From Castanea sativa (taxonomy: Eukaryota; Streptophyta; Magnoliopsida; Fagales; Fagaceae): a stretch of DNA of 64,000 nucleotides. Location: NCBI RefSeq assembly GCF_040712315.1, contig NC_134023.1, positions 11,541,442 to 11,605,441 of the forward strand, read 5' to 3'. The position numbers and the translations under genes were made by a program. Shown here in pieces: positions 34,380-46,630 of this stretch (its first letter is position 1; each line of letters begins with the position of its first letter). The notes under the pieces are model-generated. The model saw only the letters and a list, made by a program, of their open reading frames with translations. It was not told where the DNA came from and searched no databases.

Positions 34380-36381
34380 TTAAAAATGGTGCACAAAATC
34401 GGAATCCCGTTGTAAGATATTAGCATATCGTGATATGTCTCCGTGATAAGTATCCATCCCTTTTAAATAGGGAACTTAAAACAGTTAGTTTATAGCAACA
34501 TCCTAAAACAGTTAGTGGTGCCACAACTCCTAATCAAAACAATATATGTTGACAGCTCCTAATCAATGTATTTCGACTATATATACTACAATAATTGTCG
34601 TCTACAAAATTACTAGCCCTACACAACCAAATATTGAGAAGAAGGTAATAGCAGCCAAATATTAACAAACTTCTAAATGTAAATAAGCTTATTTTAGAAG
34701 CATGTAAATAATGTTCTAATTTTATCATTACTTGGGTAGCAAAAGCATATTACTTTGTGAGGATGGTACTTGAATGCAATTTCAAGTCTTCAACAGTTAA
34801 TTAAAATGTCTGAAATGTCACAGAAAAACCTACCAAAAAAACCTAACTTTTGATTGGCCTTATAGTATTTTGAAATATAAGCTTTTGAGTTTTGAGGTCT
34901 CATAAAAGCTTTTGATTTTAAATTCTATTATATACTAAATCCTCCATTTGAATCTTGCAAAGTGATATTTTCTTAAAATGCCACAATCATAATAATTACT
35001 TATTAATAATTATTATAATTATTAAATTTGTTACATATAGACTAATAAATGCCACAAACATAATAAATACTTATTAATATTTACCATTCTTACCAAATTT
35101 CATATTTAGACTAATAAATTCTTATTGATAATTACAATAATTATCAAATTCATATTTAGACAACAAATAAAAGAGAGAGAAAATCGTATTATGCTAAAAA
35201 TAATACAGAGTAAATTCAACCCCAAAACAATACAGAGTAAAAACAATACAAAGAAAATCAAAGTTCACAATACAGAGGAAGCCCCAAACCTACAACTCTC
35301 TAGTAAAGTTCACAATACAGAGTAAATTCAACCAGTGAATTTTCTTCCCAAATCGCCACATGAGTAACCAACACCAGAAACATGAACCAAACAAGACAAG
35401 CAAGACAACACCCTCTAACATCCATTTCCCCCGTAACAAAATCTACTTGGAAAAAACAAAAAACAAAATTAGATAGAGAGTGAAACTTACTGGTAATTGA
35501 GGTTGAACCTGAGCCTTTCTGAATATGCTAATCCCGTGACAGAGAGCGGAAGCTGAACCCCACCTCTGCAAACATCAAAAAAAATTCTTTTATCAAAACC
35601 AAAACACAAACACAAGTTGAACCCCCTTTTTCTTGCATAGAGAGAAAAGAAACACAAACAGAAAAACTCAAATTCGTTGATCAAAACCCACCTAGTATAT
35701 CGCTTTGATCTTGATTTTGATTCAGCACCAAGCTTGCAAAGAGAGAGAAAAGAAACACAAACACAAGCTGATTTTGATTTTGAACTTAACCCAAACCGTG
35801 TCAGCCTTGAGATTGGGATTTTGATTTTGATCTTAACCCAAACCGTGTCAACCTTGAGATCTCGGTTTGAAGAGAAGAGAGAGTGATAGAGAGAGGGGAT
35901 GAGAGAGAAGAGAGAGGGTTGGTCTGAAAGGGCTTCACCGATGGGTGAGGGTGAATTTCGAGATGGGTGAGGCTGAATCCGTAGCGATGGCAAGGGAAAG
36001 GGGATGAGAGAGAAGAGAGAGGCTTGATGTGAAAGAGCTTCGGAGATGGGTGAGGTGAATCGGCATGGCAAGAGAGAGGGGATGACAAAGAAGCAACCGG
36101 CTTGGTGTGTGATGAAAGAGCTCAGCAATGGAGAGACAGAGAGCAAGTGCAGCGGAGAGACAGAGATCAGACACCACGGAGAGAGAAAGGACTGATATTT
36201 TACAATAGAATATTAATATAACGTATACCATTGAGCTACGGTACTGTAGCTCCATGGTATTTTTTTTTTTGCAATTCTTACAAAACCCAACATTCAATGG
36301 ACCTGTCTTTTGGGCCTCAATGCTATACTATTCTATAATTTGGCATAGAGAATGGGTTTAGCCCATTCAATGCTGGTGCTC
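34380..36381. other. Right subterminal region of the PIF element
   Basis: Non-coding. The distal part (35700-36190) is GA-rich with repeated phrases such as aacccaaaccgtgtcaaccttgagat and gatgagagagaagagagagg. On the minus strand this would be the promoter and 5' UTR side of ORF1. Long frames here (for example 35487-36146 minus) are low-complexity and not believed. Confidence 0.55.
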
Positions 36382-36418
36382 TAACTCCCAACTCGTGTAG
36401 AATATGTGATGCCTCTTG

Positions 36419-36420
<2 letters not shown>

Positions 36421-36461
<41 letters not shown>
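36421..36461. repeat. (AT)n microsatellite
   Basis: About 20 TA units just outside the right end of the PIF element. Confidence 0.95.
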
Positions 36462-36466
<5 letters not shown>

Positions 36467-36477
36467 TATATAAAAAA

Positions 36478-36640
36478 AATAATATGTCCACAATATTTTC
36501 ACAATATTTTTACAACAAATTTTAAGTGACAGGTTGTTATTGTTGAGGCAAAAAAGTAATCTTAGTGTTAAATTCAAATTTGAACCAATAACAACTAACC
36601 ACCTATGATTTGTTGTGAAAATGTTATAGACGTGTGTGTG
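36478..36640. mobile_element. Second copy of the small palindromic MITE family
   Basis: It carries the same blocks as 11126-11281 in the same order: ccacaatattttcacaat, ggttgttatt, aaaaaagtaat, accaataacaact, and gtgaaaatgtta near the end. The right end is diverged and runs into a GT/AT microsatellite. Confidence 0.75.
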
Positions 36641-37495
36641 TGTGTATATATATATAGATAGCAAACAAAAGTTCTAAGTTATATATGACTCTTTTTTTGT
36701 GAAAGAGGTTATAAATGACTTTGGGATTACAAAAAAACATTACTATTTTTCATGCGTACCAACAATCAAAATACATTTTTCGGCCTATCAAAAAAGAAAA
36801 TATACATTTTTCAGCACAGTTTTAAGAACACGAACATTTTCACAAAAAAGTATTTTTGAAAAACTACTTGCATTTTAAAAGATGTTTTACTTATGCCTCA
36901 AGGCATGAAGAAAACCAATTGTGTATTAAGCATTGTAACTAACCTGTTACATAAGGATGAGTCATGTTTGTGGGATCTACCCCTATGTGAAAAGATTATA
37001 ATTATATATGCCAACTACACCTTACACCATCTCCAAGAGTGTCAAAGCTAAGGGTTGTTTGGAGCGGAATCACCTTGGTTGGATTTTTTTGGGTCAAATT
37101 ACGTTCTTATCATGCCTTCAGACCCATATTTTGGGCTTCCGTGCTTTCTTAAGGGTATCTTTTAGTTTGTCAGCACCTCTAATTTTCATAGAATAGTTCC
37201 AACTGTACTTTAATCAGAAAATAATAACAATATAAGGATTTGACAAAAATATGTAAAATTGTCACTACGAAAAAAAATTATTCCAAAATAAATGTATAGA
37301 TATTTCATAAAAATACATAGATCAGCAAAAATGCAAAGATGTCTACATATCTGATCAAATTACATATGGCATAAACAAGATATTTTTATTCAGCAAAAAA
37401 AAAAAAAAAAAATCAAGATATTTTTAAGAACCATTGCTACCCTACCCCAGAGCCCATAAAGGCCACATTATGAAAATGAGTTCCCAGTTGGTACA
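36641..37495. other. Intergenic, downstream of HISN8
   Basis: A/T-rich, no gene. Its right part should contain the HISN8 3' UTR (minus strand), but no clear polyadenylation signal was fixed. Confidence 0.5.
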
Positions 37496-40400
37496 TCATC
37501 TCATACCAGAAACCTGCCTAGCTTCGATATCCTGAAGCCTAAGAGTTACAGCTCTCTTGTGGGCGTCCAGTCCCTCAACTTCCGCCATTGTTGCCACATA
37601 TGGGCCAAGATTTCTCAGACCTTCTTCGGTTAAAGATTGTACAGTCATATACTTTAGGAAGGAGTCCAAAGACACCCCACCATACATTCTAGCATACCCA
37701 TAGGTTGGAAGGACATGGTTCGTCCCGCTTGCATAATCTCCCACACTCTCTGGTGTCCACTGCCCTAAAAATACCGACCCTGCATAGGTAATAGAGCAAG
37801 GATTAATTCTTTGAGACCTAAGAGGAAAAATGTAAGAATAGAGCCTGACAGTCTCCACTATAACTTGGATCTTCTATAACCTAGTAACTTGTTTCCGAAG
37901 GATCTGTTGACAGTCCTATGCTATAATTAGAATTTTCAAGAAGAAAATTGTGTTTAACTATTGTGATGAAAATGAAAACGAAAACGAAAACGCAAAGGCA
38001 ACAATTTAATTGTGCATATGTTCACTTTTAATGGTTGGGAAAATACTTATCACAAGAACCTGAAATGCACTACCAAAATAAAATGAGAGCCACAATGGCA
38101 TCACATCTAAGGGCCATTGCCCAATGTGATGGTAAAGTCTCAGGCCACCAAGCACAAGTGCAATGTTCACATCTTAAAAGACTGGTGAATAAACATGCAG
38201 GACAGGACTGCATAAAAGCCACCTCTTAGGACTTCACGTAGGTGGGACCAGCATTGGGTAATAACTGGCATCAAAGGGGCCTGTACATTTGTATAGATGG
38301 AAAACTAGAGTAATAACAACTATGACATCAAAATTCCAACAGTTCACCTGCATTCTCAATGAAACTCTCCCACTTTTCTGCATCCTTCACATTAATGATC
38401 AGATGCTCAGGTGCATATAAGTTTGAAAAAGAGACTGCCTGCAAAGACCAATAATGGTGTCATTGCAAACAATCAAATCTACAGTTCAAAAATTATACAA
38501 GTAAATAAATTTTGATGAGCAGTGTTTATTACACATTGTTTTACACAGTTTTACACACCCCAAAAAGCAACTGAATGTGTGTACAACTGTGTAAAACAAC
38601 TTGTGTGCGACAAGTTTAACCCAATTTTGATACACACAAGCCAGTGTGCATATATATCAATAATGATCAGAAAGTGATGCTAGTAAAAACTTTTCATTTT
38701 CACAACATTTCATAAGTATAATTATTGTATATATGATCTAAAGGGATGTAAAAGATCAGAATTCACAAGTAGAAGATCATAATCTCTCTCTCTCTCTCTA
38801 TTTTTTTTTTAAAGAATTTTCAGTATACAAGAAATATAATAAGAGAACAAAATAATCAAGAAAAACATACAACTATCAATGAAAGTAGGCAAAGGAGCTG
38901 AAAGGGTGGATAACACAGCCATCCACTCATAAAACATGCAGAAAAAACTAATTTCAGCTCCATAGAAGGTCTCTCCAAACCATCCACAACAGACACAAAG
39001 GAACTGCATACCAAACAGTGCCATTACCCCATCTAACATAACTCCCTTTCCAACATACCAACACATCAATGATCCTCTAATGCATAACCCACTGAATGCA
39101 GACAATGGAGGAACAAGTGATCAGTCGTCTCCCCAGACATGTAACACCATTCAACCACACAGACCCTCCGGCTGCGCAGGTTATCAATAGTGAGAATCTT
39201 ACCCAAGGAAGCTAGTCCATGTAAAAAAGGCAACATGAAGAGGAACCTTAACTCTCTATATGCTCTTGACACACTTTTAATTAATTTATTCAAAAGATAA
39301 TCTCAATTGCTGAAAACTTCAAAGATAGAATAACATTATATGCATGATAAAACAGTAAAACCCCAATGACACACATAAAATGGCATGATAGAAGCTTGAA
39401 AATCCAGTCATGATAGGACTAACCTCAACCATATCATGAGCAAACACACTGTAACTGTGGCTCAATGCTTTTAAAGCAATGTCTCCCCTTGGAAGGCTTT
39501 GGCACTGCTTGCTGATTTCCTCCTCTATACCTTTCAAATCCACACCATCCCCAGAGATTACAAGAACAACCTGACTATCAGGACCATGCTCAGCCTGAAA
39601 TGGAAAATTAGTTACTCGAGGGATCAGATAAGGTACAAGCTCTCAACAAACTAAACCAGGAATCACTCTAATGCATGTGAGTTAAAAGGACTAGCATTTA
39701 AATAAAGATGTCAGGCAGTAAACACAATTGAAGAAAAGGGGGTGTCAAACTCAAGAAAAGATAAGGTTTTGAGAAAGATCAATCATTAATTATAGGTGCA
39801 CATATGACATAACAACAATGGCAGGTCGTATAACATAAGTAAATAAAATTAAGAAAAAAATGGTACATATAGATAATCAAATCAACTTAAGTTACATAAT
39901 AACCAAAGTAATACAGTTCCCTATTTTATATCATGTTGTCAGAGCAATATAATTGAGAAAAACAGAAATTTGTAAGTGCTTTCTATGAGAATCATAATAA
40001 TAAAATAAAAAGGTGGTCCAGAATGGTTTTTGGTTACAAGCATTACTAAAACTAATGCTGGAATATTATACGGACAAGTGAAATAAGTAGGTAGCTCAGA
40101 ATGGCTGTTGGTTATAAGCTCACTTAAAACTATTTTGTTGAAAAATTATACAGCAAAGTAAGATAAGTCAGCCAAAATGTAATGTCTCAGTTTCCAGAGC
40201 AAAAAAGCATGCTCCTCCCACAACTTAACACAGTCAGAAGACTCAAAACAGTCAAACTTTATTATCTACAATTGCTTACCCATGTCTAGCTACCAGGCAT
40301 AACAATAATGCCATAAGAGTTCTGTAACTCTAGACCATTGTAGTGGGAATGTACTTCTGAACTATAACAAGAAATAATGAAAATCTTTAATGTTAGCATC

Positions 40401-43400
40401 TAAGATCTTCTTGAAAAGTGCAAGATGATGTAGTACTCATTTTGTTACTACAGCCATTGATCCAAAAGACTAACCATCTGGTGCAGGTGCAGGAGCTGTG
40501 TATTTTCCTAATAATGTAAAAAGAGAAGAGACTGTGAATCCTTTTTTTTTTAATATAAAATCAAATATCTGTTATCATGTGTGAAGTTCAAGGCTCTTAA
40601 GGGAGATTTGAAGCATTGGAATAAACATGTTTTTGGGGATGTCTTTTAGGAAAAAAATGTTTGTTGTCTGAACTCTTGGATCTTGATTTGAGAGATGGGG
40701 TGCAATCTTTGTCTCTGGCAGATAGAACAAGAAGAACTGATTGGAAGAGATTTCTTGGAGGCAAAAATCGAAGGCTCAATTTTTAAAAGAAGGGGATAAT
40801 AATACTAGATTTTTTCATAGGCTTGCCAATTCTCATAGACGAGCTAATACTACGAGGGGTGTGGAGGTTGATGGTAATTTGTATGAGGCGGAGTCAGAGA
40901 TTCAAGATCAAACGGTGGGTTTTTTATGACCACTGTTGATGGCCTAGTATTTGCAAATCTGGATGAAACCGATCGGCTTTCCCTAGAAAGAGAGTTTGAG
41001 AAGAAGGAGATCATTGCAGCTCTTCAGGAAGTTGAGGGTGATAAGGCTCCTAGTCCTACTGGCTTTACCATGGCCTTCTTCCAAAAATGTTGGTGTGTGC
41101 TTGAGAGGGATATTTTGGCTATCTTTGCAGACTTCCATAAAGAATGTATTTTTGAGAAATCTCTCAATGCCACCTTTTTGTGTTTGATACCTAAGAAGAC
41201 TAACGCGGTTAATATTAGAGACTTTCACCCTATTAGCCTTGTGGGTAGCTTGTGCAAGCTTTTGTCAAAGGTGTTGGCACATAGACTTCGATGTGTATTG
41301 GATAAACTGATTTCCAACTCCAAAAACTCCTTTGTTGGGGGGAAGATAGATTTTTGATTCTGTTCTTATTGCAAACGAATGCCTAGACAATAGATTGAAG
41401 AGTGGAACTCTTGGTGTGATTGTTAAATTGGATATTGAGAAAGCTTATGATCATGTGAACTGGAGTGCCTTGTTTTATCTTATAGAGAGGATGGGTTTTG
41501 GGGAGAAGCGGGATCGATGGATGAAGGCGTGTATTTCTACAATTCGCTTTTCAGTACTTATCAATGGGTCTCCAACTAGTTTCTTTGGTAGTTCTCATGG
41601 TCTTCATCAAGGGGATCCCTTATCTCCACTCTTATTTTTGTTGGTGATGGGGGTGTTGAGTAGGTTGTTGAAGAAGACAGAAGATGGAGGCTTTCTTAGC
41701 GGTTTCCAAGCAAGCCCCATTGTGGGAGGAGGAGGTTTGCACATTTCTCATGTAGGTGAGAGTTCGGTGTAGTGCTAAAATGGGCAGTGGAAACTTTTAA
41801 CACAAAGTGAGTGTATGTGTATTAAAAGCAAAAACAGAGATAGTAAGAAAAACAATACACCCCAAAACATAAAACATTAGATTTTTTTTTAGTGTGTGTA
41901 TTTGCACAAGTGTTTGTGTTCATTTTACAATTACAGTTGGCTTTGGTTCTAGATTTAAATTCAGAGATTAGGGATTATAAAATAGGATTCTGATATGTGA
42001 CAATTTTTATTAAATATTTTAGTTGTGAATTTTCAATTCATTCATCATGATAATATTTGATATCATTTTCATTGTCCTCACATATGTACGATTCTATTTT
42101 TAGGTTCAATTTCAAAGAAAGTAAAAACTAATTGAATTTTTTACCAATCTTTTAGTTGAACCTTTATTTTGAACTAAATTATTTGTTTTCCTTCATCTTT
42201 AACTCAATTTTATTTAACTATCCCGTGCATCGCACGGGTTAGTGACTAATGAAGTCTATAAATGAAGAAAATTTGAAGTTTAAAGAGAATCCACCATCCA
42301 TGCATATAAGGAACAGAGAAACACAAATTCTTACATCATGTTTGGCAATTTAAGGTAGGAAGAGGTGATTCGATAAGAGTTTGATTTTCCACTGCTTGTT
42401 TGGATGTCCACAAAAGAAGTATGAAGTAAACTTATCTCTCATGATTGAACTTAGCATCTAAGCAAAATGCAACTTGCCATGATGTCAAACTTCATAAAGC
42501 AGAATGAGCTTCATGAAATTGAACTTTTCAACTACAATGTTTATTTTATTCAGAAAACAAAACAAAGCAAAGCATCAAACTTGCATTATGAAAGTGCTCC
42601 TTTAGGGGAAAAAATAGAGTATTTCAAAGCAAGTAAGCACCTGGGAAAGCAAATCTGAAGCTACATGAACAGGATTGGCATGACTGTCAGCAATGACCAA
42701 GACTTCTGAAGGGCCTGCGGGCATGTCAATCGAAATCATGGCTTCACTGTTCTGCAAGGAAAAATTGAAGAGGGAGAGTACTAAGAGAGAGATAAGGATG
42801 ACAATATATTCACTTCTATTTCATTATTATAAAATTTATACAAATAGCATCCATGAGAATGAGATCTAAATCAACAAAAAGCATGCATACTTGGAGAATC
42901 ATTTTTGCAGCTGTGACATATTGATTTCCAGGGCCAAAAATCTTCTCCACCTGCAAATTACAAGGGAGAAAAAAGGGAAACAAATATTGAAAATAAAATT
43001 TCAGACCTTACACCAGGGTCCAATAAAATAAGTCTTGAATAGGCAAATTTGCAAAGTGGATTTTTGATAGATCTATTAGAAATTAAACCTATAACGTCTG
43101 CTTTATGATGATTACTCTTTATCATCAGGCCAAAACACCAATTGATTTTTTGGTGTAGGCAAGATTTAAACTCCAGATCTCTTATTTGATAACAAGACAT
43201 TTTATCAGTTGAGCCAACTAGAACCCACACAAATTTGGAAAGTAGTAACAAATTAATCTTCTACGACTACATCACTATCTCGAGAAAATTGTAATTATTG
43301 ACAACTTGAATAAAAAAATCAATATTTGACAACCAATCATCTTTTCTTGAATCGTTCTTTCACTTGCCAATAGTGGTATTCCATGGTTCTCTTTTTTGAC

Positions 43401-46400
43401 TGACTTGAGTTTCACCACACTAGTGTAAAATGTCATTTGAGGGGGTAGGACATCTATTTCTTGAGCTTAAGGCCACTTTTGTATGTACTTCATTTGCTAA
43501 GGTGAAGGACTCATATTGGTAAGTTATACATACTCCCAGTGGGTTTTGAACCTACAACTGCACCCTCCATCCATTTGGGAGAAGTTCCGTTTGAGTCAAA
43601 GCTCATAGGTGTGGTTTCTCTCTCATACTCATATTGTTTCCCTGGATGCACTCCCTTGGCATTGTTTTAATAAATTACTTAATTTTTCAAAATGCAGACC
43701 TCATCATTCTATGAGCTAATAGGATGCCTTCAGTGCCATTGACATTTCCATAGACAAATTAATACAAACAACTCATCCATCAGAGAAGAGACACAGGGGT
43801 AACAAAAACTTATAGTCTATATAAAATTAGAATAAATTTTATGTAGGTAGGTTAAAAACTTTACAGTCACACACCTCATGCAAAGGACCCCCATAATATG
43901 CAAACAGGTCCAGCCACTTACGTTTACACTTAAGTGTGTTAAAGACAAAAAGAAAAAATTTCTGTGCCTTCAGTTCTATTCAAAATGACCAATAAAAAAG
44001 ATCAGTTCTATTCAAAATGGGGTGGACCTCAGTGTCATAGGCTATTTAAATGCTAATCTGATTTTTTATAAGAAGATTTATAATCAACTCTATTCTGAAT
44101 ACTCTGATTCTATAAGCAAACAGCTATACATATTATCTGCATAAGCTAACAGCCACTGAGGGACAAGTTCATAGGAAAATAGTACCTTGGGGCATGATTC
44201 TGTCCCCCACGCCATGGCAGAAATCGCCTGTAAAGAGCAGAACTATTAGAGTTTGGAATTTAAACAGAGCAGAAACATAAACCTGCATGATAAAAAAAAA
44301 ATACTTCAACTATACAAAAGTATTTTTAAGATCTTTCAAACCTGAGCACCTCCAGCTTTAAGGATGTGAGTCACACCAGCCTTCTTAGCACAATACAGTA
44401 CCTCCTGCAGAAAGACATTGATCAGCACTCAGTACATAATCTCCTCAAAAGATATTCAATCAAAAGCTTTTTTAAGGGGGAAAAACCTTGCATATGCTGC
44501 CATCCTGACTAGGGGGAGTAGCAAGAACAACAGTTTTACAGCCAGCAATCTGCGCAGGCTGGAGTACAAAATAAAAATATATGTCAACTGAATGTGATGA
44601 ATTAGACAGCCACAAACATAAAATTATAGGATTAGAAACCATAAAAAAACACAATTAATCAGATCAACTTACAACTGAAAGCATCAGAGCTGTTGAAGGT
44701 AAAACTGCAGTTCCTCCTGGAACATAAAGACCAACAGATGAGATGCTTCTTGCTACCCGTTTGCATTTGACACCCTGAAAATTTCAGAACACATTAGAAA
44801 AATAGAAAGTAAGGTAACCAAAATAACAAAGAAGCAATATTGACTTACTTTCATGTTCTCAACACTTTTCTCAGCTGATTTTTGAGCAGCATGAAATGCA
44901 TATATATTGTCATATGCCACATCAAACGCTTCTCTAATAACTGCATCTAGCTGTGATTACGCAAAGTTATAATGGGTAAACATTCAAACAGCAAAACCTC
45001 CGTGAACAAGAAATGCAATTGGTGTAAAGGACTCCAAATTAAATCATAAAGACTAAGATTATTTGTATTAAGAATGTCTATATAATATACCACTGGATCT
45101 GGGAGCTCAGAGACTTTTTCAACTATCTGTTCCAGTTCAACTTTGTCAAACTTTGCAGTATAGCTGCAAAAGAAATGTGAACATCACTAAGTCAAACTCA
45201 TGACAAAAGAAGCTTCATGGCGAAGTGAAGCCTTCTGAAATAATACGCAAAACATATAAAATTTAAAAAGGGAAGTAAAAAGAGCACCAACTCTTTAACT
45301 GCAGCATCACCTCTTTTATGAACATCATTAACAATGGGCTGGACCTGATAGTATATATAAACATATCTATCTAAGCACCTTGTATGAACACAAAATTAAA
45401 TCAAATTTCAGGATTATTAAAGAAAAAGCCAAAAAAGCTTACTGTGCTGAAAATGGAAGAGAAATCTATACGAGGACGAGCCTTCAGGCTTTCAACCTCA
45501 GTTTGAGTAAGTTCCGATAACCTGTACGACTTCATTGAACACTTTATACCTTTACAAAGAATTCCTGTCACAACAAACAACCAATGAAAATCAAGAAAAA
45601 GAAGAAACTATTAGGAAGACATATCTTACATTAATTAGAAAGAGAATGAATTTTTTTTCCTGTTTAAGCCAGGGGTCCATAAAATAGAGTAAGGATTTCA
45701 AAGACACAATTTCCTCACAAAAAACATAATCTACATGAACCACAAATAGGCAATATGTGAATTTTTTCTGACACAGGAGAGCTCTGACATGCACAATCAC
45801 ACAGAGATACTACTTTAGCAGGCACAAGAACCAAGTTACATGAAACGTTTACCAATCAAAGGATGATTATTCCCGCATGCATCAATACTGATAATCAAAC
45901 AAAATTGAAACTAATAAAATATTTCATACTTGTTTGATGGATGTTCAGAACTTCAATTAATATGCCATCAGCAAAAATAATCACTATAGAACCCAAAAAT
46001 GTTATTTTCAGCCTATGTCACTCCCAACTCTTGCTCCTTCACAGTTTTCTTCCACATAGCATACCCATGCTTCCACACTCAACAACCATCCACCATAAGA
46101 CCCATTTCCCCACTTCCCAAATTCATTTATCGTTATAAAATAAAATCACCATTACTCAAATTCCCATATGTTTCCAAAGTGAAATCCTAAACAATATTTG
46201 GGGCCAGGCACTGTAATAAAAGTCTAAAAGAGATGCAATAAATAATTCCTATACTACACATAAGCAAAATGGTAAAATCTATACTGTACTATACTATACT
46301 AGGATTCCAAACCAGTTTTCAAGTCAGCAGCATTATAGTAATAGTGACAGTAATAGAACCATAAAATCACTAAAAGTTTGAAGATGTACCTGAAGGGAAG

Positions 46401-46525
46401 CGACAAGAGCTTGTTGAAATTGGTTTGGGGGCACCGAATGGGTGAAGAATTAATCGGGTCGGGTAGGGTTTAAGGAAAGTGGGTTTGGTTGGGTTAAAGC
46501 AAAGAAGCTGAAGCTGTCTGTCCAT
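37496..46525 (-). CDS. HISN8: Histidinol dehydrogenase, plastid (14 exons)
   Basis: Oxidises L-histidinol to L-histidine in two NAD-dependent steps, the last step of histidine synthesis. Exons (coding): 46390-46525, 45443-45564, 45292-45344, 45091-45163, 44849-44950, 44673-44774, 44487-44558, 44342-44404, 44186-44227, 42891-42950, 42641-42751, 39424-39594, 38348-38438, 37496-37779. All introns are GT/AG, all phases agree, and the sum is 1482 bp: 493 residues, close to the plant enzyme length. Residues 1-45 are Pro/Thr/Ser-rich with few acids, a likely plastid transit peptide. Family motifs present: [55 protein letters not shown] (zinc Gln/His), YAPEHL (catalytic Glu-His), [13 protein letters not shown] (zinc Asp) and [12 protein letters not shown] (zinc His). 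No lesion is seen. Introns 9, 11 and 12 carry transposon pieces. Confidence 0.96.
38809..39290 (-). pseudogene. LINE fragment (zf-RVT end) in HISN8 intron 12
   Basis: Minus-strand frames encode [20 protein letters not shown], then a damaged Cys-rich stretch and DHLFLHC, typical of the zf-RVT domain at the C-terminus of plant LINE ORF2. Following sequence ([15 protein letters not shown]) fits the tail. No RT precedes it, and it lies wholly within the intron 38439-39423. Polarity is the same as the host gene. Confidence 0.75.
40575..41772 (+). pseudogene. LINE reverse transcriptase fragment in HISN8 intron 11
   Basis: Plus-strand (antisense to HISN8). Frames contain the endonuclease-RT linker ([40 protein letters not shown]), then RT blocks [62 protein letters not shown] and [17 protein letters not shown]. 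It stops at LHISHV, before the catalytic [FY]xDD box. The N-terminal endonuclease and the C-terminus are missing, and stops occur at 40648 and after 41357. It is a non-LTR L1-type remnant truncated at both ends. Confidence 0.92.
42222..42249 (+). mobile_element. Helitron 3' terminus in HISN8 intron 11
   Basis: A 7-bp-stem hairpin CCCGTGC-ATC-GCACGGG (42222-42238) is followed after 7 nt by CTAA (42246-42249) and a host T. Hairpin plus CTRR plus T is the Helitron 3' signature. The TC 5' end was not located; the element could start in the A/T-rich DNA after 41775 or include the LINE fragment. Confidence 0.7.
43080..43232 (-). mobile_element. tRNA-derived SINE in HISN8 intron 9
   Basis: On the minus strand, ttctagttggctcaactgat resembles box A, and ggagtttaaatcttg box B, about 40 bp apart. 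The tail continues with caccaaaaaatcaattggtg and gatgataaagag. The head is tRNA-like but too diverged to be a tRNA gene. No target duplication was fixed. Confidence 0.6.
43440..43625 (-). mobile_element. Second SINE-like unit in HISN8 intron 9
   Basis: On the minus strand, tgagctttgactcaaacgg (box A-like) and gtaggttcaaaacccactgg (box B-like) occur about 45 bp apart. The arrangement resembles a plant tRNA-derived SINE of another family. Ends not resolved. Confidence 0.45.
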
Positions 46526-46630
46526 TACCACCACCTTCATTTAATCAAAAAGTATTATATGTAATAATATTCTACCATTACCATATCACGCACTGACACT
46601 GACTCCCTCAAGTATATTATCAAAATCAAA

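Larger units (their letters stand above)
30328..36381 (-). mobile_element. PIF/Harbinger DNA transposon, structurally complete
   Basis: Ends are GAGCACCACCATTCATT (left) and, inverted, GAGCACCAGCATTGAATGG (right), flanked by the 3-bp duplication TAA (30325-30327 and 36382-36384). The 6054-bp element carries, on the minus strand, an ORF1 Myb-like gene (33341-34359, two exons) upstream of the DDE transposase gene (31174-32406), both open. This is the standard two-gene layout of PIF/Harbinger. Subterminal sequence at 30337-30465 is shared with the derivative at 60555-61577. Confidence 0.9.

Noticed and set aside
35487..36297. Long minus-strand frames of 120-219 residues
   Set aside because: Low-complexity Ser/Leu/His content from the GA-rich subterminal repeats of the PIF element; no domain seen.
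40575..42249. Full-length Helitron carrying the LINE fragment
   Set aside because: The 3' end is clear but no 5' TC terminus or Rep/helicase was found, so only the 3' end is reported.
43080..43232. tRNA gene in the HISN8 intron
   Set aside because: Box sequences are diverged and no acceptor stem forms; better explained as a SINE.
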